A stretch of DNA of 64,000 nucleotides from Aliiroseovarius pelagivivens (GTDB lineage Bacteria > Pseudomonadota > Alphaproteobacteria > Rhodobacterales > Rhodobacteraceae), in the NCBI RefSeq assembly GCF_900302485.1, contig NZ_OMOI01000001.1:2046001-2110000 (forward strand), given 5' to 3'. Shown in pieces: positions 7,817-16,883 of the stretch. Under the pieces are notes generated by a model. It was given only the letters and a program-made list of their open reading frames with translations, did no database searches and was not told where the DNA came from. Position 1 is the stretch's first letter, and every line of letters starts with the position of its first letter. The translations under genes were made by a program, and so were the position numbers.

Positions 7817-9540
7817 GATACATGCTCTTCAGCAAGTGCCACAATTCTGGTCGCACGGACTTTTCCAATATAATTAATCCCTAAAAGAGTTTCACGGCTT
7901 GCATCGATCAAGATATCACGCACCTTTCGGATATGTGAATTAGATTTGATCCGTTTTAGCATCGCACTAGAAATAGGGAGAACGGAGATATCTTTCTGGA
8001 CGAGGGCTTCATAGGTGGACGACGGTTTCAACTGGGCCCCGCAATTTGAACAAAATTTCGCTTCCGGATTATCCCTAGGTGTATCGCAAGAATGACAGAG
8101 AGGAAGTGAAAGCGTAAAGGTGTCGGTATTCACGTTCGCCGCCTCAAAAAGACTATTAGTGCTAAGGCGTGGCCACGCATTGTGTCGAGTTGCTCTGATC
8201 ACTTCCAAGAAGCTTGGAATAGATTTTGTTCGCTTCCCCACGATGGTGTTCTCTGCAGTGAGATCCCCAATGTGGACGTCAAAAATCTTGAAGGTCCCTT
8301 TTTCTCCTTTGAGAACTTGCCCTGCAGGCATGATGAGGCCCGCATATTGAAGAAATCCAAAAACTTTGTCCAGATCTGCTCCCAGTGGCGTCTTTATCGC
8401 GAATTGAATGCCTTGCTTGGATGTCACCTTCCCTTTATTGAACGCCTTTAATTCGGAAAGAATTGATTGGTATAGCTTAGACCCATTTTCGACGTAGCTT
8501 TCGTACGAAGGCAGTTTTGCAGTTAGTGAGTCAAAAACTGCATGTGACATGTCTCTTCCTGCACGCGATAGCCGAAGTACTTTAGCTTTGTTTAGGCTAC
8601 CATCCGAATTCAGATATGCGTCTGGTGAGTTATAAATTGCTCGAAGCATTCCCAGAAAGCCTCGCGGCACGCCAAAGGACGCATATGCAAGAAAGCGTAT
8701 GTCTTCTTCATTATCTGAGATAAAATTCGCTCCCGTTCCCTCAAGGCGCTTAGTAGCAAGAGAAATCATGAACTCTTCGTACTCTGTGCCCGCCGGGCGG
8801 ACCCATGCGTCGATTTGCTCTGCATCGTGTCCAATATGAAAGCTAGCAGAGTTAGATGTGATACCAGGGTAAATAGCGGCTTTTGGCGACAACAAACGTG
8901 TCTTTATGGCTCGGAAGAAATCAAAGAAGTCCTCCTGCTGCTTTTCCGAAAAGGAATGTGCTGCGTCATCAATCAGTATCACGGAACGTGTCAGGTCATT
9001 CTCAGAAATAATTTCCTCAACTAACTCAATGAGAAGGCTTACTGTATATTCTTCGCCGGCTTCACCATCGGATCGATTTGCTTCTAAATTATTGATTTCT
9101 TGTGTTAATTTCTTCTTTGAGGGAAAGCGCGAAGGCTTCACGAGCCCATCAGACTCGTTGATTGCTTCTAAAGCCGACTGAAGGACCTTTAGAACAAGCC
9201 ACTTCTTAAACCAGTACGAAGCATTTGGCCCGTTCACATAGAAGGGCTCCAATTTGAGCGCCAGTTTGAAGTTGACGTAGATTGGAAATACACCTGAGAC
9301 ACCACCGTCTAAAGCACCGTAATACGCTTTACGCATGAGCGTGCTTTTACCACACCCCCTTGGACCGATCAGAAGCTTAGCACCGCCGCCGACAAGTTTC
9401 TTCAGAATGCTGGCTTCGCGTGGATGATCAGCTGCGAGCAAAAGAAATTTCTCGCGACCAATATATTCGGCTTGTTCGATGAAATTCTCTTCAAATGGCA
9501 ACTCATCGTTTGTCTCGTCGTTGAATAGTAATGATGACAT
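7813..9540 (-). CDS. AAA-type ATPase with zinc ribbon and C-terminal HhH-like tail
   Basis: 575 aa. Domains in order: AAA ATPase with Walker A IGPRGCGKS (58-66), Walker B VILIDD (187-192) and a sensor-2-like SFGVPRGFLGMLR (about 288-300), closest in style to ORC/CDC6-type STAND or defence ATPases; a helical/winged middle; a four-Cys zinc ribbon (C482, C485, C497, C500); and a helix-hairpin-helix-like tail (LLGINYIGKVRATRI, about 552-566) suggesting nucleic-acid contact. It is first in a two-gene minus-strand operon, overlapping the HEPN gene by 4 bp, inside a tRNA island. A sensor/regulator of the HEPN effector is the likely role; this is inference. Confidence 0.78.
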   Translation of the reverse strand: MSSLLFNDETNDELPFEENFIEQAEYIGREKFLLLAADHPREASILKKLVGGGAKLLIGPRGCGKSTLMRKAYYGALDGGVSGVFPIYVNFKLALKLEPFYVNGPNASYWFKKWLVLKVLQSALEAINESDGLVKPSRFPSKKKLTQEINNLEANRSDGEAGEEYTVSLLIELVEEIISENDLTRSVILIDDAAHSFSEKQQEDFFDFFRAIKTRLLSPKAAIYPGITSNSASFHIGHDAEQIDAWVRPAGTEYEEFMISLATKRLEGTGANFISDNEEDIRFLAYASFGVPRGFLGMLRAIYNSPDAYLNSDGSLNKAKVLRLSRAGRDMSHAVFDSLTAKLPSYESYVENGSKLYQSILSELKAFNKGKVTSKQGIQFAIKTPLGADLDKVFGFLQYAGLIMPAGQVLKGEKGTFKIFDVHIGDLTAENTIVGKRTKSIPSFLEVIRATRHNAWPRLSTNSLFEAANVNTDTFTLSLPLCHSCDTPRDNPEAKFCSNCGAQLKPSSTYEALVQKDISVLPISSAMLKRIKSNSHIRKVRDILIDASRETLLGINYIGKVRATRIVALAEEHVS

Positions 9541-9865
9541 GCCTGTTTATTCCTGTAATTCTTAGATCCCGCTACATTTGAGCCCGTTATTGCTCGTGCG
9601 TGTCACTAGTAGATTCGCATCAACGCCTTTGGGTCTAATGTCCCTAAATTACAAGACTTTGACAAGGTCACGGAGGGCAATGCCACTTTTGCGCGGCTAC
9701 GTCAGTCACCGTGATAGCGTAGTTGGGATCCAAAAGTCAGTTAGCGTTCTCCGGCCACTTTTCCAAATTCAGATTTGCAAAGTAAATATTCCCACCATTC
9801 CGCCGAGTTTTGAATTGTCAAACTATGAAGGTCCGCTTGTGTGCAAAGCCTGTCAAAAGCGCGTG

Positions 9866-9893
9866 CGGGCAGCGAAGGTAACTTCGCTGCCCG
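9866..9893. repeat. Perfect 12-bp inverted repeat, GTAA loop
   Basis: CGGGCAGCGAAG and its exact complement flank a 4-nt loop. There is no T tract on either side, so it is not a standard terminator. It sits in the 460-bp stretch between the ATPase start (9540) and the convergent lipoprotein end (10002). That stretch also holds a low-quality Cys-rich frame but no gene I trust. Confidence 0.6.
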
Positions 9894-10001
9894 AGGTGTA
9901 CTTATGCAATGTCTGCTTTGGGCTGGGAGCAGGCGTTAGATGCATTAAGCACGAATGTCCGTTCAGGGCCGTTATCTGTTGTTGCATCCCATTTCAGAGA
10001 T

Positions 10002-10331
10002 TCAGTTAATAATCACGTAACCAGGACGGCGCGACTGGCCAGCGATTACGGAACCATCATCCGTCTTTCGACGTTCGCAGGCAAATCTATGAATTTCCTC
10101 GGTTGTAAGTGCGTTGGCCGCATTGCCACCGCGGTAGTTCGCGAACTTCCCATACTTTGCACAGTGCTTAACCGCCATGTCCTGTGCCTCAGCCGTCAGC
10201 GTAGGAACTGTATCATAGGCGCTGTAGCGTATGGAAATTGCATTCTCAGAAGCATATTCTGCCATCGGAGTGGTCGGTGCCATACAACCAGTCAATACTA
10301 CCAACAGCATACCGCCTACAACGCTTCTCAT
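10002..10331 (-). CDS. Small lipoprotein of the tRNA-Cys island
   Basis: 109 aa. The N-terminus has a lipoprotein signal with lipobox LTGC (MRSVVGGMLLVVLTGC), followed by about 90 residues of a polar domain rich in Ala, Tyr and Arg with no recognised family. The start at 10331 is chosen because AGGTG lies about 5 nt upstream and the signal peptide fits; an in-frame ATG at 10355 would put a charged leader in front. It is the last gene before the right attachment copy. It resembles lysogenic-conversion-type surface lipoproteins, but no function can be assigned. Confidence 0.65.
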   Translation of the reverse strand: MRSVVGGMLLVVLTGCMAPTTPMAEYASENAISIRYSAYDTVPTLTAEAQDMAVKHCAKYGKFANYRGGNAANALTTEEIHRFACERRKTDDGSVIAGQSRRPGYVIIN

Positions 10332-10466
10332 ATTACACCTATAATTTGAATTCATTCGTACAATCTCCATCAATAGGGAACGTATGAGGCCAAATAAAAA
10401 AGGGCAAGTGGCAATCTGAAAAGAGAGATTTTCGTCGTTGTGGTCTCGAGTGGGTCACATTCAGCA

Positions 10467-10481
10467 GGCGTCTAAACATTC
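10467..10481 (+). repeat. Candidate integrase arm-type site, right end
   Basis: GGCGTCTAAACATTC, 71 bp inside the right attachment core, shares GGCGTCTAAAC with 4594-4604 and TCTAAACATTC with the copy ending at 4620. Its position near the opposite end makes an arm site plausible. Confidence 0.45.
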
Positions 10482-10552
10482 GCCAAACGTTCTGCCAATT
10501 TTGCACGTTGCTCTAAACCGATTGTGCATTGCTTTCAGCAGCATGCTTAGTC

Positions 10553-10597
10553 TTGCAAATCCGTGTACACCGGTTCGATTCCGGTACTCGCCTCCAT
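10553..10597 (+). repeat. attR core: tRNA-Cys fragment, 45-bp direct repeat copy 2
   Basis: Exact copy of 4505-4549. It lacks the 5' half of the tRNA, so it is not a functional tRNA gene. It marks the right end of the island. The following 400 bp up to 11006 hold no gene I can support and should contain the promoter of the oxidoreductase gene. Confidence 0.95.
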
Positions 10598-11006
10598 TAT
10601 TTGCCAAGCAACTGCCGTGTCTTCCATAGTGATGCGTTCATCGCTTGGCAGCCACTTTCCGGGCAGACTAAATACTGGCAACTCGCGACAGCATTTTAGC
10701 CCCACGCATCTCCCCTAGGTCGTTTCCGGGCACCCGTGCCCGACGATTTGTTATGGCTGTGGACGGGGCGGCATTACTGCTCAAAAGTAGAGTCTTTCAG
10801 GTCAAATTTCACATGCAACACGTGCGAGGTGCGATATTCTTCTACCTTGAGTTGCCGTGCTGCGAAAAATATTCGCTTTCCGCCTGCATTTCAGCACGAA
10901 CAATGTTGGCGGATCAGTCCTCATCAGCAATGGTTAACAATACTTAACCAAGATCAATAGTTTGAAATGATCACTTTCGACAGCATCAGTTTATTGGGGA
11001 CATAAA

Positions 11007-13925
11007 ATGGAGAAGCAGAAGATCGCCGTGATTGGTGGCGGAGTCGGGGCCATGACGGCCATTTATGCGATCACGCAAACCGCGGATTGGGACAAGAAAT
11101 ACGACATTACCGTCTATCAGCTGGGCTGGCGGACAGGCGGCAAGGGCGCCAGCGGGCGCAATGCTAAGTTTGGTCAACGGATCGAAGAACATGGCCTGCA
11201 TGTCTGGGCTGGGTTCTATCAGAACGCCTTTCGCAACATGCGCCTTTGCTATGAACAGATGGTCGAACTGGGATTGCGCAAGAAAAGCGACCCGCTTGGC
11301 ACGATGGACAAAGCGTTTAAGCCACTGTCACATCTATTTCTGGCAGAAAACGTGCCAACCGATGACCCGGACGGAAACCCGTGGCGTCCTTGGGTAATTG
11401 ATCTACCCGAATATGACGACGTGCCGGGCGACGAGACCGAGGTTCCCTCGCCTTTCGAAATGATGATGCGGATTTTGCAGATCATGATCGAATTCCTGCG
11501 CCGTGGCGAACTTGAAGGCGGCGCGGATGGACCACTGGGGATCGAGGTGCCGGATGGCCTGCTGGGCCGCCATGAAAGCATCCTGTCACACCTGAAAGCT
11601 CTGCCAGGGGCCGGCCTTCCCGTGGGGCCGCACAACTCGGACCTGCTGCTTGAGATCATCGAAGACGCACAGGCCGAGGTGCACAGCCAGCAGACGCCCG
11701 AAAACATGGCGCGCGACAGCGTGCGCCGGGGCTTAAACCTGATGGATATCGGGCTGGGCTATATGCACGGAGTGGTCAGCTCGGACACGTTCACAAACGG
11801 CTATGACGTGCTGGACCAGTGGGAGTTCTCTGACTGGCTGCGCATGAATGGCGTCAGCGATCAGGCGCTGAAATGGGTGTCGATCCGGGGCTGCTATGAC
11901 TTCGTGTTCGGCTTTCCCATGGGTAACACCGAACGTCAGGGCGACACTGGCGCAGGTACAGCCCTGCGCGCGATGACGCGGCTGATCTTCACCTATTCCG
12001 GGGCGATCTTTCACAAGATGCAAGCCGGGATGGGCGACACGATCTTTGGACCATATTATCAGGTTCTGAAAGAGCTGGGCGTGAAGTTTGAGTTCTTCAA
12101 CGCCGCCCGAAACCTGCATTTGGACGAAGATCGCACCCATATCGACCGCATCAGCATGGTGCGGCAGGCCAAGGTGAAATCCGGCACATATGACCCGCTG
12201 GTCGACGTGGATGGCCTGCCCTGCTGGCCATCGGAACCCCTTTGGGATCAGCTGGAAGACGGCGCGCATCTAAAAGACAGTGGCGTCGATTTCGAAAGCG
12301 AGCGCACGCCACCCAAGGGCGAGGCCTATACCCTAAAACGGGGCGAAGATTTCGACCTTGTGATCCTTGGCGCCTCGATCGGGTCGCTTCCCTATATGTC
12401 GCAAGAGCTGTCCATCGCGTCCGAGCGCTGGCGCAACATGCTGGACCGGGTCAAGACTGTCCCGACCCATGCGATGCAGCTTTGGATGAACAAAACCCCG
12501 AAACAGATGGGGTGGGAAAAACTGGTAAAGGCGCATAACTCGCAAAAGTCGCTGCCCTCGTCCCCGATGCGGACGGTCATCACCGGCTTTTCCGAGCCGC
12601 TGGACACCTGGGCGGACATGTCCCACCTGATCCCACACGAGGATTGGGGCACCGACAAACCCAAGTCCATCGCCTATTTCTGCTCACCCGCGCCGGATGG
12701 CGAAGATCTTCCAGATTTCCGCGAAAACTTTGGTCGCTGGATGGACAAGGATCTGGTCAAGCTTTGGCCAGGGGCGGAAAAGGACGGCAAGTTTGATCGC
12801 AGCCTTCTGCACGAGAACGAAGAGGCAGGAATCTATTCCCGCGTGAACATGTACGGCTCGGAACGCTATGTGCTGTCGGTGACCAACAGCGTCTATCACC
12901 GGCTGGCTCCGTCCCAAAGCGGCTTTGCCAACCTGTATCTTGCGGGTGACTGGACGCGCTGCGGGATGAATGCAGGCTGCGTCGAGGGTGCAACCATGTC
13001 GGGGATCGCCTGTGCGTCCGCTGTCACGGGTGAAAAGCTGTTGAATGTCGGGGCCGAGGACATCGCCCGCGAGGAAACCGTATCAGAAAAGGCGATGTTC
13101 CAGACGAACTCGATCTCGGGCACGAAATGGCCGCTGACACCGTTCTTTGCCCGAGGCGAGATGACCGGCGTCTTCCTTTTCTACGAAGTGCCCCGTGCCG
13201 AGGTTCAGGCCATGTTGCCGCCCGGGATCGAGCTGGGACCAAGCCCCCTGACCCGGCCGGGGTATCACCCTGTTGGCATGTCGTTCTGTAGCTATCACAA
13301 TGTGCGGGGGTCGTTTATTCCGGACTTCATGGCGATGTCCCCTTATGGCGAGGCCACCTTTGCCATCCCCTATACCCGCACCGCCGAAGCACGGCAGGCG
13401 CCGCTTCTCTATCCGCGCAGGCTGTATGTGAACAGCAAGTCCGCCATCATGGCCGGCAAGGTGTTCTATGCGATGCCGAAGGTTTGGTCCGACATCAAAC
13501 TGGAAAACACGCGTTTCACCGCAACCGGCGCACGCGGGATGAAGATCGAGGCCACCTTCCAACAGCATATGGACCCCGATCCCCTGCCCGGTCATCCGGC
13601 ACAGGGGGCGATCTCGAATCTGTTGAACATGACCTTCGTGACGCGCAATGCCTCGGGACGTCTGTTCTACAACGCCTTCGACCTACAATTGGACCGTGCT
13701 TATGTCGCCCCGGTGTCTGCCCAAATTGAAGTTAAAGACCCGGATCCTAACGGTTTTCCAACAACTTCGTTTGACGCCGCCCCGCTTCAGTTGCAAACTG
13801 GTGAACGCCTTCCCGGAGCATTCCGGGTGTGGTGCTCATGGGCGATGACCAACCCGCTGGACAGCAAGCGGGTGCGTCACGCAGCCATGGCACGAGAGTG
13901 GGTGCGTCAGAGGTCGATGAGGTGA
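11007..13925 (+). CDS. FAD-dependent oxidoreductase fused to acetoacetate-decarboxylase-like domain
   Basis: 972 aa fusion. Residues 1 to about 680 form an amine-oxidase/phytoene-desaturase-type flavoprotein: Rossmann GGGVGAM near the N-terminus, GWRTGGKGAS around 38-47, the substrate-lid-like EEHGLHVWAGFYQNAF, and a C-terminal FAD-contact segment YLAGDWTRCGMNAGCVEGA. From about 696 (ISGTKWPLTPFF) the sequence resembles acetoacetate decarboxylase-fold proteins; MPKVWSD occupies the place of the Lys-Lys active-site motif but keeps only one Lys. Substrate unknown; hydroxysqualene dehydroxylase- or carotenoid-like chemistry is possible. The cyclase gene starts 2 bp after its stop, so the two form an operon. 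Confidence 0.75.
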   Translation: MEKQKIAVIGGGVGAMTAIYAITQTADWDKKYDITVYQLGWRTGGKGASGRNAKFGQRIEEHGLHVWAGFYQNAFRNMRLCYEQMVELGLRKKSDPLGTMDKAFKPLSHLFLAENVPTDDPDGNPWRPWVIDLPEYDDVPGDETEVPSPFEMMMRILQIMIEFLRRGELEGGADGPLGIEVPDGLLGRHESILSHLKALPGAGLPVGPHNSDLLLEIIEDAQAEVHSQQTPENMARDSVRRGLNLMDIGLGYMHGVVSSDTFTNGYDVLDQWEFSDWLRMNGVSDQALKWVSIRGCYDFVFGFPMGNTERQGDTGAGTALRAMTRLIFTYSGAIFHKMQAGMGDTIFGPYYQVLKELGVKFEFFNAARNLHLDEDRTHIDRISMVRQAKVKSGTYDPLVDVDGLPCWPSEPLWDQLEDGAHLKDSGVDFESERTPPKGEAYTLKRGEDFDLVILGASIGSLPYMSQELSIASERWRNMLDRVKTVPTHAMQLWMNKTPKQMGWEKLVKAHNSQKSLPSSPMRTVITGFSEPLDTWADMSHLIPHEDWGTDKPKSIAYFCSPAPDGEDLPDFRENFGRWMDKDLVKLWPGAEKDGKFDRSLLHENEEAGIYSRVNMYGSERYVLSVTNSVYHRLAPSQSGFANLYLAGDWTRCGMNAGCVEGATMSGIACASAVTGEKLLNVGAEDIAREETVSEKAMFQTNSISGTKWPLTPFFARGEMTGVFLFYEVPRAEVQAMLPPGIELGPSPLTRPGYHPVGMSFCSYHNVRGSFIPDFMAMSPYGEATFAIPYTRTAEARQAPLLYPRRLYVNSKSAIMAGKVFYAMPKVWSDIKLENTRFTATGARGMKIEATFQQHMDPDPLPGHPAQGAISNLLNMTFVTRNASGRLFYNAFDLQLDRAYVAPVSAQIEVKDPDPNGFPTTSFDAAPLQLQTGERLPGAFRVWCSWAMTNPLDSKRVRHAAMAREWVRQRSMR

Positions 13926-13927
13926 AT

Positions 13928-16771
13928 ATGCTGGCTATGAGTTGTATGTCATGCGCGGAACCGCTGCATGAAGGGGCGCGGTTTTGCAGCCATTGCGGAA
14001 CCGAGGTTTTGGCCTTGGACGACAATCCCGAGCTACGCATCCTAACCATTCAGTTCATCGACCTTGTCGGTTCGACCGCCTTTGCGAACTCGACCGAGCT
14101 TGAGACCTATGACGACACCATTGCCGCATTTCATCAGCAGGTGAACGAAACAGTCGAGACCTATCGCGGCAGGGTGCTGCAGCGCTATGGCGACGGGGTG
14201 CTGTCCTGCTTCGGGCTGGACCATGACGGCGAGGATTCGGCACTGTCTGCCATTGCCTCGGGCTTGTCGATCGCCAAGGCCATGCCCGAGCGCGTGAATG
14301 GGTTACAGGTGCGCGTGGGGATCGATACTGGCCAGATCATGTGTCGCGTCGGCCAACAGGGTGCCCTATTTCCGCAGCTGACCGGGCTGCATGTTAACCG
14401 CGCCGCGCGTTTGCAGGAACAGGCCCCCACGGGCGGAGTCGTGATCTCGGGCCAAACCAAATCGTTCCTGTCGCGTCTGGCACGGCTTGACGAAGCCTCG
14501 CATGACACACGTCTTCTGAAAGGCATCGACCAGCCGGTCGAGCTGATCGAAGTGGCTGGCTTTCAGTTTCAAGAGGATCACACCGAAGTGTCCGACCTGC
14601 TGGAGCGCGACAAAGAACTCGCCCTTCTGCAGAGCGACACCAGCCGTGCACACGCAATTATTGGCCCAGCGGGCATCGGGAAAACTGTTCTGCTGGATGC
14701 TTTCAGCCGCACTCAGAAGAACGCAGGCATCGTCAGGATTGACGCCCGCGCAAACCTTCAGCAGTCCGCGTTATTCCCGGTCGTGGAAACCCTGCGGCGC
14801 GAGCTGGATCTGCATGCGCAATCCTCACTGGCTGACTTGGCGACGCAGTTTCAATCCATCGGGGTGGCGCTGACAGATCAGGACGTGATGGTGATGGCCG
14901 GCCTACTTGGCCTGCAAGTCGCCCTGCCCGTTCTTCTGACGCCTGAACAGCTTCAATCGCGCAGGATCACATTGGCCACCCACGCGCTGGCCGGATTGGC
15001 GCAGACCCGAACCGCAGCTTTGACCTTCGATGACCTGCACTGGTTCGATGAAGGCACGATTGCGGTGCTTCAGGCGCTGATGCTGGCCGAGGGCACACCG
15101 CCCCGCATCGTTGTCACCAGCCGACCGTCCGAGAAAATCGATGCGCTGCTGGAAAGCGCCCCGGTCACGCCGGTCCATCTGGCCCCTCTGTCCGATGAAG
15201 CCGCAAAAGAAGCCCTGTCCACCTATGCCGAACTGGACGACGCCAAACGCGCGCGGATCATTGAAGCGGCCGAGGGCAACCCCCTGTTCCTTTCCGCTCT
15301 CGCCACCCATGCGCGTCAATTCGGTGACGCCGATGGATCGCAACAGCTGCCCCAGACAATCGAGGCCACCTTTCAGGCTATTATCAATGGGTTCGGCGCA
15401 CTGCGCGACGTGATCCAATGCGCCGCGATCCTTGGACGTGATTTCCAGCCGGAACGTGTGGCACACCTTCTGCCAACGCGTCCTAACCTTGAAGACGAAC
15501 TCCGCGTCTTGACCATCCGAGGGATCTTCAATCCGTATGGTGATGGCGCATTGTTCTTCGATCACATCCTTCTGCGCGATGCGGCTTACGAGATGATCCC
15601 CGGCAAGCGTCGACGCGCTTTGCACAAGAGTTTTGCGGACGCTATGCAGACGCACGATCCGGCCTATTGTGCCGCTTACCCACATCTGATGGCCGATCAC
15701 CGCATGGCTGCACGCGATCACGAGAACCTTCCGGGGGCATGTATCGCGGCAGGCATTCACATGCTGATGGCCGTAAACTTTGATCAGTCCATGACATATC
15801 TCGATCACGCGCGCACAGATATGGAAGATCAAGCCGCGCCCGATCAGGTTGCGCGCCCGGAATACCTTCCGGTGCTCTCGCTTCTGGCCAGCGCCACGGT
15901 CCAGCGCATGGGGTTCTCGCACCCGGTGGTGCTGGAGCGGTATCAGTTGCTGGAAGACGCCATCGCCTATGCCGAGGGAACGGACCGCATGCGAATGACC
16001 GCGCTTTATGGCCTGTTTGCACATCGCATCATCAACGGGCGCGTGCGTGAAAGCGGCGAGTATGTCGAGATGATGGAGAAATTGGCGCGCGATGGCGATG
16101 ACGAGCTGAAGGTCATGTGGCTGGTGAATGAAACCGCCCACGCGCTGTATTCGGGACAGTTTGATCAGGCCGCCGACAGAAGTGCGCAACTAAAATCCAT
16201 CTATCGAGTCGAGGATCACGGTCGCTTGTTCCTGGAACTGGGCGCAGACCCGCTGGCGTCGGTTCTTTCGGCAGATGCCCATGTCGCAAGCCGCAGGGGG
16301 GATCTGGACGGCGCACTCGCAGCGATGTCACAGGCGCAAGAGCACCTGAAGACCATCGGGGCCATTGCGCAAATTCCGTGGATCCACATTTTCGGAGGAC
16401 AAGCCCTGTTGGCTGGCGGTCATCTGGATCTTGCGGCCCGTGAAGTCGAGGCAGGGATCGAGATCGCTGACGAGCAACAAGCGCAGTTCTGGTCTTTGAT
16501 CGGGCGCGTCTGGATGACCATCGTTCAAATCTATCAGGGCAACACGACCGAGGCCCCCGGCGCATTAGAAATGCTGACCGGACAGGCCAGCATGATAGGT
16601 GCGGATTTGAACGCCCCTTTCTATAAAGCTGCCCTTGCAAAGGCTCTTTTGACAAACGGAGATCTGGAAGCAGCGCAAACGCTGTTGGATCAGGCAGAAC
16701 AATTGTCTGAAACAACGGGCGAACACGAGTGGGACAGTTCCATCCGCGAAATCCGAACAGAACTGGCATAG
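13928..16771 (+). CDS. Zinc-ribbon / class III nucleotide cyclase / AAA ATPase / TPR signalling protein
   Basis: 947 aa. Order: N-terminal zinc ribbon (CMSC and CSHC pairs, about 6-26); class III cyclase domain (about 35-200) with metal Asp in FIDLVGST, second Asp in RYGDGVLSCFG and transition-state Asn/Arg in VNRAARLQ; AAA/STAND ATPase with Walker A IGPAGIGKT and Walker B ALTFDDLHWFD; long C-terminal TPR region. The start at 13928 has GAGGTGA just upstream and follows the oxidoreductase stop by 2 bp; a longer frame from 13829 would overlap that gene. It probably makes cAMP in response to a signal sensed by the ATPase/TPR part. A Crp-family gene lies convergent 355 bp away. Confidence 0.88.
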   Translation: MLAMSCMSCAEPLHEGARFCSHCGTEVLALDDNPELRILTIQFIDLVGSTAFANSTELETYDDTIAAFHQQVNETVETYRGRVLQRYGDGVLSCFGLDHDGEDSALSAIASGLSIAKAMPERVNGLQVRVGIDTGQIMCRVGQQGALFPQLTGLHVNRAARLQEQAPTGGVVISGQTKSFLSRLARLDEASHDTRLLKGIDQPVELIEVAGFQFQEDHTEVSDLLERDKELALLQSDTSRAHAIIGPAGIGKTVLLDAFSRTQKNAGIVRIDARANLQQSALFPVVETLRRELDLHAQSSLADLATQFQSIGVALTDQDVMVMAGLLGLQVALPVLLTPEQLQSRRITLATHALAGLAQTRTAALTFDDLHWFDEGTIAVLQALMLAEGTPPRIVVTSRPSEKIDALLESAPVTPVHLAPLSDEAAKEALSTYAELDDAKRARIIEAAEGNPLFLSALATHARQFGDADGSQQLPQTIEATFQAIINGFGALRDVIQCAAILGRDFQPERVAHLLPTRPNLEDELRVLTIRGIFNPYGDGALFFDHILLRDAAYEMIPGKRRRALHKSFADAMQTHDPAYCAAYPHLMADHRMAARDHENLPGACIAAGIHMLMAVNFDQSMTYLDHARTDMEDQAAPDQVARPEYLPVLSLLASATVQRMGFSHPVVLERYQLLEDAIAYAEGTDRMRMTALYGLFAHRIINGRVRESGEYVEMMEKLARDGDDELKVMWLVNETAHALYSGQFDQAADRSAQLKSIYRVEDHGRLFLELGADPLASVLSADAHVASRRGDLDGALAAMSQAQEHLKTIGAIAQIPWIHIFGGQALLAGGHLDLAAREVEAGIEIADEQQAQFWSLIGRVWMTIVQIYQGNTTEAPGALEMLTGQASMIGADLNAPFYKAALAKALLTNGDLEAAQTLLDQAEQLSETTGEHEWDSSIREIRTELA

Positions 16772-16861
16772 TGTTTTGGTGTGTCGGCGCCTCTGGACCT
16801 GAGAACCCAGAGTTGACGTAGCGCCTCACCACTCACGGCAGCCAATAATGGCACAACCAAA

Positions 16862-16883
16862 CCCCGTCCGTCATCTGACGGGG
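16862..16883. other. Hairpin in the convergent intergenic region
   Basis: CCCCGTC and GACGGGG pair over an 8-nt loop, 90 bp after the cyclase gene. There is no T tract, so this may be a weak or Rho-assisted transcript end. The rest of 16772-17126 holds no gene I can support, but includes the CRP-type palindrome listed separately. Confidence 0.35.

Larger units (their letters stand above)
4505..10597 (+). mobile_element. Genomic island integrated in tRNA-Cys, about 6.05 kb
   Basis: The element is defined by perfect 45-bp direct repeats (4505-4549 and 10553-10597) and a tyrosine integrase reading away from the tRNA near its left end. Cargo: small integrase-linked ORF, integrase, small membrane protein, a HEPN/AAA ATPase pair on the opposite strand, and a lipoprotein. 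By eye it is more AT-rich and has different codon use from the flanking genes, as expected for transferred DNA. No replication, packaging or conjugation genes are visible, so it is a small integrative island or satellite. Short GTCTAAAC repeats lie just inside both ends. Confidence 0.92.

Noticed and set aside
9578..10009. Plus-strand 143-codon frame with CxxC pairs (CKAC, CNVC) in the island
   Set aside because: Non-ATG start with no good ribosome site, composition unlike a protein at its front half, and the hairpin at 9866 falls inside it. Zinc-finger appearance may be chance; a shorter start at 9680 follows GGAGGG but too closely.
14903..16189. 428-codon minus-strand frame opposite the cyclase gene
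   Set aside because: Antisense shadow; the plus strand has clear domains.
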